Assembly: GCA_965221145.1 (NCBI GenBank)
Contig: OZ244877.1
Span: forward strand, 4,154,001 to 4,218,000
Length of the DNA: 64,000 nucleotides
Direction of reading: 5' to 3'
DNA from: Bin5 sp965221145
GTDB lineage: Bacteria; Chloroflexota; Anaerolineae; Caldilineales; Caldilineaceae
The position numbers and the translations under genes are program-made. Shown here piece after piece: positions 10,135-19,018 of this stretch. Positions within the stretch are counted from its first letter, which is position 1, and each line of letters opens with the position of its first letter. The notes beneath the pieces are model-generated. The model had not been told where the DNA came from. It searched no databases and saw only the letters and a list, made by a program, of their open reading frames with translations.

Positions 10135-10146
10135 GAACAGATGTTC
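10135..10146 (-). promoter_or_regulatory. Candidate LexA (SOS) box upstream of uvrA
   Basis: Read on the minus strand with one flanking base each side: CGAACATCTGTTCA. It matches the Gram-positive-type LexA consensus CGAACATATGTTCG at 12 of 14 positions and has perfect GAAC-N4-GTTC arms. It lies just downstream of the predicted -10 box, overlapping the transcript start region, where LexA would block transcription. Confidence 0.7.
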
Positions 10147-10159
10147 GCTGGGCGGAGTT

Positions 10160-10188
10160 ATCTTACCACGCTTGGTTGCAACTGTCCA
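10160..10188 (-). promoter_or_regulatory. Sigma-70-type promoter of uvrA
   Basis: On the minus strand: TGGACA (10188-10183), 17-nt spacer, TAAGAT (10165-10160). Five of six and four of six consensus matches with ideal spacing. The transcript start would fall near 10153, about 115 nt before the uvrA ATG and next to the LexA-type box. Confidence 0.6.
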
Positions 10189-10211
10189 TATATGAAGAGT
10201 GTATGATACCA

Positions 10212-10247
10212 GAACGCCCCGACTCTTGAGAAAGTGCTGGGGCGTTC
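10212..10247. terminator. Hairpin between the NUDIX gene and uvrA
   Basis: GAACGCCCC (10212-10220) pairs perfectly with GGGGCGTTC (10239-10247), a 9-bp stem with an 18-nt loop. It lies about 190 nt after the stop of the minus-strand NUDIX gene. There is no long T-run, so termination is only a guess. The rest of 10248-10437 shows nothing recognisable. Confidence 0.35.
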
Positions 10248-10437
10248 CGGGTTTCTCCTGAGATAGGGCGGAATTCTGGCGAGTCGCTGGGCAATTACAC
10301 TGGAGAGCGGGGCCATCATTGGGCTTTCCGGTCTGGATGTCCCCGAAATCGGTCTCATATCTGTGCTGGGCAATATGTCTACGATCTGTCTACGAATCGC
10401 GTGGAGAAGATGAAAGGATGCGAAAACGACCCTCCCC

Positions 10438-11139
10438 TCACTCCTCGACTCTCACTCCTCCGCTATGCTGCCAGGTCGGCTGCGGCTCTCGTTGCGGCTG
10501 ATCGTAGAAGGGACGCAGCGACGGGTCCCGCTTCCACTCGAACGCGAAGCGGATGCGGGCGGGATGGGCGGCGTGCAGCGCGTCCCACGGCGCCTCTTGC
10601 TGCGCAAACCAGCCCACATCCAGCGTCTCCCTGGTGACGATCGGCGCGCCTTCGATGAACTGTCCGGCGAACAGCAAACAGTAGAAATGATGCGGCCCTT
10701 CACCGCCGTGCAGGTTGTTGTCAAAGAGGCCGAGCAGACCACACAGCGCAATCCGGCAGCCGGTCTCTTCCCACACCTCGCGCGCCGCGCCCTCGCCCGG
10801 CAGTTCCCCCACTTCGCAGGCCCCGCCCGGCAGCGCCCAGCGCCCGTTGTCCGCCCGCCGGATCAGCAGAATGCGGCCGGCGTCATCGAAGACGGCCACA
10901 TCCACCACCGCATACGGGGTGATGTAGTGGGTATCTTCGAAGACCTGGCGTCGGATATCCGGCAGCGGGCGCGCGTCCACCAGCGCAGTCAACTCGGCGC
11001 ACAGCTCCAAGATCTGCTCGTAACGCTCCTTCTGATACGGATCTTCGGCAAATTGAAGACCGGCGTTGCACAGTGCCCGCAGCTTATCCGCAGTCCGCAA
11101 AATCGTCTCCGCCGGGGATCGCTCGTCAACAGCGCTCAC
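10438..11139 (-). CDS. NUDIX hydrolase with N-terminal helical domain
   Basis: 233 aa. The NUDIX box is complete (GGACEVGELPGEG then AAREVWEETGC, about residues 103-126; pattern Gx5Ex7REUxEExGU), so Mg-dependent hydrolysis of a nucleoside-diphosphate derivative is expected. The N-terminal 60 residues are the helical extension found in the YjhB-like/NUDIX_N group, whose members include ADP-ribose and CDP-choline pyrophosphatases; the substrate cannot be read from sequence. It is followed at a distance by uvrA, and its start is separated from the GNAT gene by repeats of the ACCACTGGCCACTA type (11163-11205). It could act in nucleotide-pool cleaning. Confidence 0.88.
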   Translation of the reverse strand: MSAVDERSPAETILRTADKLRALCNAGLQFAEDPYQKERYEQILELCAELTALVDARPLPDIRRQVFEDTHYITPYAVVDVAVFDDAGRILLIRRADNGRWALPGGACEVGELPGEGAAREVWEETGCRIALCGLLGLFDNNLHGGEGPHHFYCLLFAGQFIEGAPIVTRETLDVGWFAQQEAPWDALHAAHPARIRFAFEWKRDPSLRPFYDQPQREPQPTWQHSGGVRVEE

Positions 11140-11162
11140 ATAATCACTCCTGTTCGGGTGGC

Positions 11163-11205
11163 CAATTCAGTGACTGACCACTAGCCACTGGCCACTAACC
11201 ACTGC
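11163..11205. repeat. Short degenerate tandem repeat (CCACTAGCCACTGG type)
   Basis: CAGTGACTGACCACTAGCCA and the following CTGGCCACTAACCACTGCCC fill the gap between the NUDIX and GNAT genes. Similar CAGTGGCCAGTGATCAGTGG runs occur at 53702-53745 and CAGTAGTCAGTC at 10066-10077. Confidence 0.5.
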
Positions 11206-11731
11206 CCTTCAACTCCTTCTCCATCGCCAGCAGACGCACCAGGCGCTTGCCCGACCGGATGCGCTGCGCCTCTCCGGTCAGCGCAAAGCCAAGCGACTGG
11301 AAAAACCTGAGCGCGCCGGGATTGAACTGCTCGACGCCCAATTTGACCTCACGCAGACCGGCCTCGTCCGCCAGCCACGGCTCCAGCAGCGCCCAGGCAT
11401 CTCTCCCCACACCCTGCCGCTGGAACGGCTCCGCCACCAGCAGAATGCCAAGATAGGCGGTGTCGGGGTCCGGCCAGCGCAGGCGGAAGTCGATCAGGCC
11501 CACCAGTTGCGCGCCCGCCTGGGGGTTGCCCGGCTCATTCGCGGCCGCGATCCCCAGCCCCATGCGTCCCGGCTCCTCTTCGATGGCGGCCAGGTCGCGC
11601 GCCGCCTGCCCAGCCGGCGCCTGCGCCAGATGATACATCGTCCAATAGGCCGGCGACAGTTCGTATACCCGTTGCAGCGCGTCGGCGTGCAGCGACGCGT
11701 CCAGGGGCAGCAGAGAAATAGAGAGCGTCAC
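11195..11731 (-). CDS. GNAT-family N-acetyltransferase
   Basis: 178 aa from GTG 11731. Acetyl-CoA-binding motif A is clear: LLVAEPFQRQGVGRDAW (the R/Q-x-x-G-x-G/A type P-loop), followed by a motif B-like segment KLGVEQFNPGALRFFQSLGF typical of RimI-like GNATs. Substrate unknown. The gene lies between the NUDIX and the dynamin-like gene on the same strand, with repeat-filled gaps on both sides, so an operon is doubtful. The C-terminus overlaps a repeat of the ACTGGCCACTA type. Confidence 0.85.
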   Translation of the reverse strand: MTLSISLLPLDASLHADALQRVYELSPAYWTMYHLAQAPAGQAARDLAAIEEEPGRMGLGIAAANEPGNPQAGAQLVGLIDFRLRWPDPDTAYLGILLVAEPFQRQGVGRDAWALLEPWLADEAGLREVKLGVEQFNPGALRFFQSLGFALTGEAQRIRSGKRLVRLLAMEKELKGSG

Positions 11732-11748
11732 GCCGCTCTGTCCCTCTT

Positions 11749-11788
11749 ACTTCGCAATACGCAATACGCACTACGCAATACGCAGTAG
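11749..11788. repeat. CGCAATACG tandem repeat
   Basis: Four imperfect 9-10 bp units (TTCGCAATAC GCAATACGCA CTACGCAATA CGCAG) lie between the GNAT and dynamin-like genes. Same family as at 4172, 7037, 21786 and 31938. Confidence 0.65.
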
Positions 11789-11819
11789 CGGGGGCAGCAG
11801 GCGGTACAGCGTAAGACGC

Positions 11820-13595
11820 TCATACCAACTCCTCCACGCTGCGGCGCAGCCCTTTGCACTCGCCGTCGGCGCGCTGCAAATCGCCCGCCAGCGTCTCCAG
11901 CTTCTCCCGCTCCACGCGCACAAAGCGGGTGTAGGGCGCGATCGCCTCCCGGATCCGCTGCACACTCGCGGTCAGCTCCGATTCGAACTGCTGGGTGATG
12001 GCAGTATCAAGCCGCCGCCGCAGGTCAACGATGCGCGTGCGCAGCTGCTCCTTCACCTTCTGGCGCCGGTAAGGAAGTACGTAGAGACCGAGCGCAGCCA
12101 GCGCGCTCGCGCCGAGAATTCCGGTCACGTCGAGGAAGGTCGTGTTCAGGATCACCACCAGGATCGCGCCCAGGCCGATCGCGCCCGCCTCGACCGCCGC
12201 CGTCTGGATGATCGCCCGCTGCACCTCCTGCGTCAGTTTGAGCGCCTCCGCCTCGCGGTCGTAGGAGTCGACCACCTCCTGCGCGCTGCGCCCGATGCTC
12301 TTGAGCAAGTTCTGGCGGTTGAAGTCAAACTCGCCGCCCACGCGACCGATCATCTGCTCCGTGTGCTGGAGCGAACGGCGCTCGATGAACTCCATCACCG
12401 CCTGCCATTGGCGGTAGTCGCGGTCGATCAGCCAGTCGATCAACTCGTTGACATGGCGCTCGATCGCCCGGCTGCTGTCGGCCAGCACGCGACGCTCGAA
12501 CTCACCCCGCAGCCGCTCGCTGTTGACCAGCTCGATGATGCGGGTGATGCGCAGATTCTCATCAAAGAAGCTGTCGCCCCGTTCGGCCATCTGCAACAGG
12601 ACATTATCGACGCGGTCGCTCTGGTAGCGGAAGTCGCGGCGCATATCGCTCTGGTAGGCCGCCAGTTGCTGGTCGATGGCGTCCAACGCCTGGAAGTCGC
12701 CCTTGAGCAGCGCCTGACGTTGGTCGATCACGTCCTGGTAGTTGGCGATCAACGCCGCGGCGATGCCGATCGGGTTGGAGAGTTGCAGCCGCACCCGCTC
12801 CCCGGCGTCGAGAAAGTCGAGGATATACTGCTCCAGCGCGCCGAACTGGCTGCGCTGCCAGATCGAGGAGTCAGGTGCAGGGTTTTCTCTCGCTCCTCGC
12901 TCCTCTTCACTCACTCCCCGCCTTTTCGCTTCCAGGGCCAGACGGGCGCTGACCGCGAAGATCGCCGGCGCAACGCCCAGCAACTCCATGGCGTTCTGCT
13001 CCACGAACGCCAACACCTGCCGCTGCTCCGCCTCCGTGGTCAGCAGTTCGATCTTGTTGACCACGATCACGATCTTCTTGCCCCAATTCCGCACCTGCTG
13101 CAGGAAGGCGCGCTCCGATTCGCTGAACGGCCGGTCCGCGCTGGTAACGAAAAGGACGAGGTCACTGCGCGGCACAAAATGTTCGGTCAACTCCTGGTGC
13201 TGGCGGATGACCGCATTTGTGCCCGGCGTATCGACCAGGTTGACCTCTTGCAGCCAGGGGACGGGCAGACGCCGCACCGCCATGCCCCCGTCTGCGCCCG
13301 GCTTCTCGGCGGCATCGCTGTGGCGAATCAGAACCAACTCGCTCGTGGTCGGCACAACGCCTTCGGGCAGATAGCTGTCGCCCAGCAGCGCGTTGATGAC
13401 CGCGCTCTTGCCGGCGTTGAACTCGCCCACCACCACCATCAGGAACAGCTCCTCCAGCTGCGCCAGGGCATTGCGGATCAGCGCCAGGTCGGGGTCAGGC
13501 GCGTCCAGGCGCGTCAACGCCACCTGCAAGTCGGCCAACAGGCGGCGCTCATCCTGTAAAATGCGGCCCTGCTCAGCGGTCAATACCTGCTGCAC
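11820..13595 (-). CDS. Bacterial dynamin-like GTPase
   Basis: 591 aa. G1/P-loop GEFNAGKS at 57-64, a G2-like Thr in VVPTTSE (81-87), G3 DTPG at 123-126 and G4 NKIE at 181-184: a complete dynamin-family GTPase head. Long helical segments follow, then a paired hydrophobic region at about 462-512 (ending LYVLPYRR) that acts as the membrane paddle in this family, then a C-terminal coiled coil. Likely role: GTP-driven membrane binding or remodelling; several bacterial relatives protect membranes against stress or phage, but nothing here shows which. Encoded singly; start ATG 13595 has no strong Shine-Dalgarno sequence. Confidence 0.88.
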   Translation of the reverse strand: MQQVLTAEQGRILQDERRLLADLQVALTRLDAPDPDLALIRNALAQLEELFLMVVVGEFNAGKSAVINALLGDSYLPEGVVPTTSELVLIRHSDAAEKPGADGGMAVRRLPVPWLQEVNLVDTPGTNAVIRQHQELTEHFVPRSDLVLFVTSADRPFSESERAFLQQVRNWGKKIVIVVNKIELLTTEAEQRQVLAFVEQNAMELLGVAPAIFAVSARLALEAKRRGVSEEERGARENPAPDSSIWQRSQFGALEQYILDFLDAGERVRLQLSNPIGIAAALIANYQDVIDQRQALLKGDFQALDAIDQQLAAYQSDMRRDFRYQSDRVDNVLLQMAERGDSFFDENLRITRIIELVNSERLRGEFERRVLADSSRAIERHVNELIDWLIDRDYRQWQAVMEFIERRSLQHTEQMIGRVGGEFDFNRQNLLKSIGRSAQEVVDSYDREAEALKLTQEVQRAIIQTAAVEAGAIGLGAILVVILNTTFLDVTGILGASALAALGLYVLPYRRQKVKEQLRTRIVDLRRRLDTAITQQFESELTASVQRIREAIAPYTRFVRVEREKLETLAGDLQRADGECKGLRRSVEELV

Positions 13596-13983
13596 GTTTA
13601 CCCCGATAGAGACGGCAATTGAAGATGAGACGCGGCACAGGCCATTCTAGCACAGCCCCGCCCGCGCTCATACGGCCGGGCAGACGCGCATTCAACCCCG
13701 CGCAAGCGAATGGAGCCGGCGGTCGCAGCCATCGCGCTTCTGGCGCGAGGCGGGACTTGTGTAGGGTGGAGAACTGGCAAGCAACCTGCCGCAGAGTTCG
13801 ACGTTGGCGGATGCTGGGCGGTATCGGGAGCGGTGAAGCGGGAGTTTTCGGTAGTCAGCCTCTATGTGCCTCCACATTGAAAGCGCGCTTTTCTCCGTTT
13901 TACGTATTGCATTAGGGCAGATGAGGCACCTGTGTTCCCAAGTCGTAATTCGTGCGGAAAGCTTCGAATGCAAACCGGAATCA
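13596..13983. other. Gene-free intergenic stretch
   Basis: 388 bases with no convincing ORF. A degenerate TACGTATTGCATTAG (13901-13915), reverse orientation of the CGCAATACG family, and a GTGTTCCCAAG stretch also seen near 4145 are the only recognisable pieces. Confidence 0.5.
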
Positions 13984-15681
13984 CTATAGCCCGGCAGGGA
14001 GGCTTTTCCATTCAGGCTTTTTGTCCGTTAAGTCGTCCCGAGCCGCAAGTTCTCGACGCGCTAGAACGTTTCTTATGTCCTCAATCTCAAAAAAGGCTAT
14101 TGATGCCTGCGGCTGCCCGTGCATATGATAAATCTGTCTCTTATAATCCTTGTGGACAGGCCAGTAGGCACTGCTTCCTCCATAGCAACCATTGTTAACG
14201 ACAACAACGTGTTGAAACATGAGGTAATTCAGAGCAAGTGCCATCTGATCAAAGGTACTGACATCCTTATTTAAGGATGGAATCGCAAAGACATCTGATT
14301 CTTTTCGCAGATCGGCTGCCAACATAAGGTCGGTCGCGTCGTAACACACAGACGCCGACAACCACATCGGTCTTTGCTGGCTCTCGGACCATGGGTAACC
14401 AATCAGCCACTGGCAGGGGCGAAAGCCATCCAAACTAAATTGCTTCTCCTCCGGAGCAATGTAGCATTTTCCCTGCCGCCGAGTCTGAATCTGCAAGCCC
14501 TGCCCTTGGGGCTGCTTGGGCATGATCCACAAGGCAGAGTTTACAGGTAGCTTGTCATCAAGCAGTTTCTCATAGGTCAGCCCTGCCAAGATCATTGTCT
14601 TATATTTTTGCGCGAATGGAATTAGGTGCGTTCTCACGTCCAACGGGTGAACAGCTAACTCTGGCAATATGAGCCAGTCCAGCCGACCGTCGTCCTCCAG
14701 ATGTGTTCTGCGAAGGTTGAGCATCTTCTTTACGGCTTCAAGCGCGGCTGACAGATGATTGCGGTGCTTCCTGCGTATTTCAGGTTGTGAAAGCGTAATG
14801 CCATACCTTTTAAGATCCTCTACCTGCGGCACAACTGTTTGCACGACGCAAGCACGCAAGGAGCGGGTTCGGGTGTCCTCGGTGGGCCACTCTGCAATCA
14901 TGGGCATCATGAGAGTTCGGGTCGCAGTACCCCGCTTTTCTTCAAGGAACTTAATCCGCTTTTCGATTTCCACTTGGGCTTTGCCGATACCGTCTTCGAC
15001 CCACTCGAATCCAGAAGGTGTCCGACACCCTGGCCAGTGGAGCAGTGCCAACAGAAATCGCTCCATCCAGTCGGTGATAGGTAGCCAGTCGTCGCCGAAC
15101 GCAGGTTGGCCGTTGAACAAGCCGTAAATCCGCTGAAACCAATGACTCTTTACCGGCCTATAAGTTGAGTGCCGCTCTTTCCAATACTCTGGGCGTACGA
15201 AGTTGGTAAAGTCCGGTTGTCTGGTAAGGATAAATCGCAAGAGGAAACCCAATTGAAATCGCCAGCGATCATTCGGTCCGCACCAACCGGGAGGGGCATA
15301 AAACAAACCACTGTAGGGAGGTTGCCCTACCAGCAATTCAAGATTTGACACTTCGGCAATGTCACCATCGATTTTCAGCTTCAATCCGACTTGACCAGGA
15401 GGGAAAACTCTTTCGTCCGCTTCATCCAGTTGCCGAAGTTCCTCCAAAAAGGCAGTCGCGAATCGCAAGATTGAGAGCTCATTTCTCAGTGAGCTTGCAG
15501 GCCCTTCACGCAATACGATCTCCGTAAGACTCTTTAAGTCACTGCTTGGCGTACTGGATTCAATACACAGATCTTCTTTGACACATGCCGCCAGGCCCTG
15601 GTCGAAGCTTATGTCAACATTTCTAATACGACAACCGCAGTTACGTTGATGGCGTGAAGAAAGGGCAAAAAGAGCCTTCAA
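13984..15681 (-). CDS. Nitrilase-fold (carbon-nitrogen hydrolase) protein paired with a reverse transcriptase
   Basis: 565 aa. The C-terminal half (about 330-535) has the nitrilase triad: Glu341 in WLILPEL, a lysine in GKCYIAPEE (Lys405, alternatively Lys413), and Cys446 in SASVCYDATD, followed by the VFAIPSLN and VVVVNNG strands of the fold. The N-terminal 320 residues have no recognised domain. It lies 86 nt behind the RT gene on the same strand, so probable co-transcription. RT and nitrilase domains are fused in the UG1/DRT type 1 antiphage proteins; here they are two genes. The start is uncertain: TTG 15681 lacks a Shine-Dalgarno sequence, and an in-frame TAG at 15724-15726 rules out a longer reading. 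Base composition is visibly more AT-rich than the neighbours, suggesting transfer. Confidence 0.78.
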   Translation of the reverse strand: MKALFALSSRHQRNCGCRIRNVDISFDQGLAACVKEDLCIESSTPSSDLKSLTEIVLREGPASSLRNELSILRFATAFLEELRQLDEADERVFPPGQVGLKLKIDGDIAEVSNLELLVGQPPYSGLFYAPPGWCGPNDRWRFQLGFLLRFILTRQPDFTNFVRPEYWKERHSTYRPVKSHWFQRIYGLFNGQPAFGDDWLPITDWMERFLLALLHWPGCRTPSGFEWVEDGIGKAQVEIEKRIKFLEEKRGTATRTLMMPMIAEWPTEDTRTRSLRACVVQTVVPQVEDLKRYGITLSQPEIRRKHRNHLSAALEAVKKMLNLRRTHLEDDGRLDWLILPELAVHPLDVRTHLIPFAQKYKTMILAGLTYEKLLDDKLPVNSALWIMPKQPQGQGLQIQTRRQGKCYIAPEEKQFSLDGFRPCQWLIGYPWSESQQRPMWLSASVCYDATDLMLAADLRKESDVFAIPSLNKDVSTFDQMALALNYLMFQHVVVVNNGCYGGSSAYWPVHKDYKRQIYHMHGQPQASIAFFEIEDIRNVLARRELAARDDLTDKKPEWKSLPAGL

Positions 15682-15767
15682 AATGGCAACAAAAACTGCT
15701 GTCTGCTCGGTTCCATTCCATCTCTAACAGCGTTTTCTGCACTTTTCTTCGCCGAAACGATCACGAT

Positions 15768-17876
15768 TCACTGAATTGCGGTTGTAGTACTAAGTTCCAG
15801 AGCAAATGACGGATCTCTAGCCGCAATTTCATTTATGCGATCTGCCGTTAACCCCCAACGTACCAATTCAGCAGACTTTCCGGCATCCAGAATCGCGCGA
15901 CGTGCAACCACTGCCAAGGTCGCGAATTCTGAACCGCTGAGACGGCTAATTTCACCCCGAAGAAATAGGATGAGTCTGTGATACTCTTTTGTCTCCGGAT
16001 TTCGACCTATGCGAACAATCGGTGCAGCAGCTGGGGCAAAGCTGGCAAGAAACAGAAAAAATTGCTGTCGGAGATACCACGGGACTTTCCTCGCAGGTAA
16101 CATAGCAAGTCTCTTCGCTTCGCTGCAGAGAGTCTCACGGTACCTTCCAAGATCTGCGTCTTCTGGGAGGCACTCCGCGTCGTCCACGATGCCGGTTTCT
16201 GTTGCGCCTTTCCGTAGAATCTCGGCAAGACAGTACCAAGCAACCTGTCTCCGTGCCTTGTTCTGTCTTCCGTCCTCCGTGTATGGCCTTAACAACCTGA
16301 GAATTCCTTCCAAGATTTTCGGATCAGGCCAAATGTCAAGTCCAATCAGCAAGAGCCGCACGTTCGATGGATCCTCAACCCACCGATTAATTAGACGGAG
16401 TGCGAATTCTTTTGCGTCGTCATCAATTTCTTGTCGGCTGCGGGGTTTCTCAAGACTATCAGCATGTTCCGACTCGCTTGTCGATGCCGCTGACGCGCTT
16501 GTTGCTGGCGTATCCTCGAAAAGAGGCCTGATAGAACGATACGCTTTGCGAAAGCGGTTTGCAGCAAACCGAGCGACAGTCTCCTCGCGAACATCCGACT
16601 TTGGAGCGAGTTCCCAACCGCTGTCGGTTTGCGCGCGACTCAAATCCTGCTGTGTCTGCACCAATCCCTGGATCGTATCGAGTATCTCTTCCCCTTCGAG
16701 AGCACCGAATCCACCGGACACTGCCGACTGGATGCGTTTCATCCTGGCACTTTGCCTTACAATCGGTCGTTCAGACCCCCCATAGTCCACCGCCTCGGTT
16801 TTCCTTCTGGAGATCTGTAATCCTATGGCCTCATCATTCAATAAATGCTGAAGCCAATTCTCAACGCCTTCTTTGCACTCACTGGTAGCAAGATCCGTCG
16901 TTACAACTATGCGCAGGTCGTCAACGTATCGACATGCGTCTTCAAGGCGAATACCACGAGTGATTTCCTCGCCAAAGTTACTGCGCAGTCGTTCATCAAA
17001 TGCAAGGAGAGCTACGTTTGCGAAAAAACCCGCGGAAACCAATCCTTGAGGAAGAGCCACTCGAGTGAAATCATCAAGCTCATATCGTCTAGCGTAGATC
17101 TTGACATCGCCGTCGTCGCGTGGGTCCCATCGCCAATTCAGAATTCTTTCAGCGAAATCGAAGAAGCCCTGTTCGTCGCTATCACTTTGCAGACTGCGGA
17201 GAGCAGCCATTAGCCGTTCAGGTCGGACCCGATCGTAAAATTTATCCAGGTCTGACTCAACGATGACAACTCTTTGTCCACTTTTCGGCACAATAGACTC
17301 CGCCACCGTAGTCGGCCGAGAGACGAACGACTGATAGTCTTCGTAATAATTTCGATATAGAGTCCCCGAGCCCCAGCGGTGGCGCAACTCACCATTGACC
17401 TCATCGCAGAAGAGACGATTCCCATAGGAATTGACCTTTTTGCGAAGTTCAGAGTCTTTGAATTGAATTCGTGGATCTCCTTGTCTCGTCTCGACTCGGT
17501 CAGCAAGACAAAGCATAAGTGCGGTTGCAATGACCTGTTCCCTCAGGGTCACATGAGCGAGTGGACGCAATGGCAATTCGTCGTCGCCCTCGTCGGTCGG
17601 CTCCCATGTTCCGGTCTCTGGAGACACCCGCCATTGTTGCCTTTTTGGTGCGGGCACGAGACGAAGAAATACATTCTCCCACCGTCGGGGACCTTCAAAA
17701 CTCTCGACAATTTCCTTGATGAAATCAGGAAGGTTCACTGTTGCCCAATCGAGTGCTAGAGTATCAGCATACCAGTTGTGGTACCGAATGTAATCAGAGG
17801 TTTTCTTCCAAGCCTGAACAAGAACGTACTCCTCTCGCAGGAGTTCTAGGTTCGGTTTGAGGATAACGTCAGTCAT
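15768..17876 (-). CDS. Reverse transcriptase of the UG/Abi (defence) type
   Basis: 702 aa. RT motifs in order: an N-terminal region with RPLAHVTLREQVIATAL (near 104-120); motif A VESDLDKFYDRV with Asp209; motif B ALPQGLVSAGF (274-284); catalytic motif C RYVDDLRIVV with Asp319-Asp320; motif D LQISRRKTE. No maturase or HNH domain and no retron-like neighbours, so it is neither a group II intron RT nor an obvious retron. Residues about 440-702 are helical and unassigned, as in UG/Abi RTs. ATG 17876 follows GGAG. Expected activity: DNA synthesis in an abortive or protective antiphage response with the downstream nitrilase-like protein. The gene is less GC-rich than flanking housekeeping genes. 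The RT call is firm; the defence role is inferred from family and pairing. Confidence 0.85.
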   Translation of the reverse strand: MTDVILKPNLELLREEYVLVQAWKKTSDYIRYHNWYADTLALDWATVNLPDFIKEIVESFEGPRRWENVFLRLVPAPKRQQWRVSPETGTWEPTDEGDDELPLRPLAHVTLREQVIATALMLCLADRVETRQGDPRIQFKDSELRKKVNSYGNRLFCDEVNGELRHRWGSGTLYRNYYEDYQSFVSRPTTVAESIVPKSGQRVVIVESDLDKFYDRVRPERLMAALRSLQSDSDEQGFFDFAERILNWRWDPRDDGDVKIYARRYELDDFTRVALPQGLVSAGFFANVALLAFDERLRSNFGEEITRGIRLEDACRYVDDLRIVVTTDLATSECKEGVENWLQHLLNDEAIGLQISRRKTEAVDYGGSERPIVRQSARMKRIQSAVSGGFGALEGEEILDTIQGLVQTQQDLSRAQTDSGWELAPKSDVREETVARFAANRFRKAYRSIRPLFEDTPATSASAASTSESEHADSLEKPRSRQEIDDDAKEFALRLINRWVEDPSNVRLLLIGLDIWPDPKILEGILRLLRPYTEDGRQNKARRQVAWYCLAEILRKGATETGIVDDAECLPEDADLGRYRETLCSEAKRLAMLPARKVPWYLRQQFFLFLASFAPAAAPIVRIGRNPETKEYHRLILFLRGEISRLSGSEFATLAVVARRAILDAGKSAELVRWGLTADRINEIAARDPSFALELSTTTAIQ

Positions 17877-17966
17877 GCGCTTCTCCGAGTCTGTATTTCG
17901 TAACGCAAATATCAGCTTCCCATACTCTTGAAATCTTAGTTGACACCGCCAGCCAACAGTTAAGCA

Positions 17967-18830
17967 CTAATACACCGGAATCCCTTCCTTCTCCAGAATT
18001 CCATGCACGTTGACCGCGGCCAGGGGATAGCTCTCGTTCGGCAGGTGCTCGAGCATCATGTAGCCGTCCGGATGCTCGTCGTGCCACAGGCGCAGCGCGG
18101 TCGCCAGGTCCAGCTCACCCTCGCCCGGGATCTCCTCGTCCATGTGGATCACGAAGCCGTCCCGCACCGCGATGTCCTTGCAATGCCCGATCGCGCTGAC
18201 CGGCCCCATGCAATCGAAGATATGGCGCAGCCGCGCCCGGCTGTCATAGACCTGGTGCAGCGTCTGGAAATGGTTCACATAGTCCATAACCAGCCGCAGC
18301 CGCGCGCTGCCCACATCACGAATGATAGCGCGGTTGTACTCCGGCGACCGCATGATCGTCAGCAGATGCGTTTCGACGACGATCGTCTGCCCGAGCGCTT
18401 CGGCCACCTCCGCCAGCCAGCGCAGCGAGTCCAGCAGCCGGTCGCGGCAGCCTGGCCGATGGTTGTCGCGGTGGGGGCTGTAAGGGCCATTGGGATTGAG
18501 GCTGCCGCTGCGGATCAACGCCACATGGGCGCCCAACGCGCGCACGATCCCCAGCCCGCGGCGGACTTCCTCCAGCAGCCGCGCGCGCACCCCGTCATCC
18601 GGGTCGAACAGGCAGTCCCGGTAGCCCATGCCGACCTGCACAATGTCCATGTCCTCGTCGGCGAAGAGCCGCCGCACCCGCTGCCAGACTGGCGCAGTGG
18701 CCGGCGGCGAACCGCTGGCAGAGACAGAAAGGCCCACCCCCGTAAGCCGCAACGCCCGGATCACAGCCAGATGCCGCGCGCGGATTTCCGCAGGATTAGC
18801 GGGCAACATGCCGACAACACCCAGTCTCAT
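17967..18830 (-). CDS. Sugar phosphate isomerase/epimerase (AP endonuclease 2-like TIM barrel)
   Basis: 287 aa. TIM-barrel xylose-isomerase-like family. Probable metal ligands: Glu in VVETHLL, Asp in LVMDYVNH, His in GHCKDI and Glu in MLEHLPN, spaced as in this superfamily. It probably isomerises or epimerises a sugar or inositol derivative; the substrate is unknown. ATG 18830 opens with MRLGVVGML, typical of the fold. It is divergent from the M20 peptidase/oxidoreductase pair. Several Gfo/Idh/MocA genes in this window are the usual partners of such isomerases in Chloroflexota sugar catabolism. Confidence 0.85.
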   Translation of the reverse strand: MRLGVVGMLPANPAEIRARHLAVIRALRLTGVGLSVSASGSPPATAPVWQRVRRLFADEDMDIVQVGMGYRDCLFDPDDGVRARLLEEVRRGLGIVRALGAHVALIRSGSLNPNGPYSPHRDNHRPGCRDRLLDSLRWLAEVAEALGQTIVVETHLLTIMRSPEYNRAIIRDVGSARLRLVMDYVNHFQTLHQVYDSRARLRHIFDCMGPVSAIGHCKDIAVRDGFVIHMDEEIPGEGELDLATALRLWHDEHPDGYMMLEHLPNESYPLAAVNVHGILEKEGIPVY

Positions 18831-19018
18831 AAGATTGCTCCATACATGGTGGTCAGCGGCTGATGGTTGGCGGCTGGCCGCTGGATAGTTGACATTATCT
18901 CAACATACAGTAGAATCGGTTCATTCCCGCCCGGATATATCATCAGATATAATGCAAAAACGCAAACGGCTGGTTCAGCATCTGCAGGCGCAATGTCTGC
19001 GCTCCCAGGAGAAACCGA

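Noticed and set aside
15768..17876. Group II intron or retron
   Set aside because: No maturase domain, intron ends or msr/msd-like structure seen around the RT gene.
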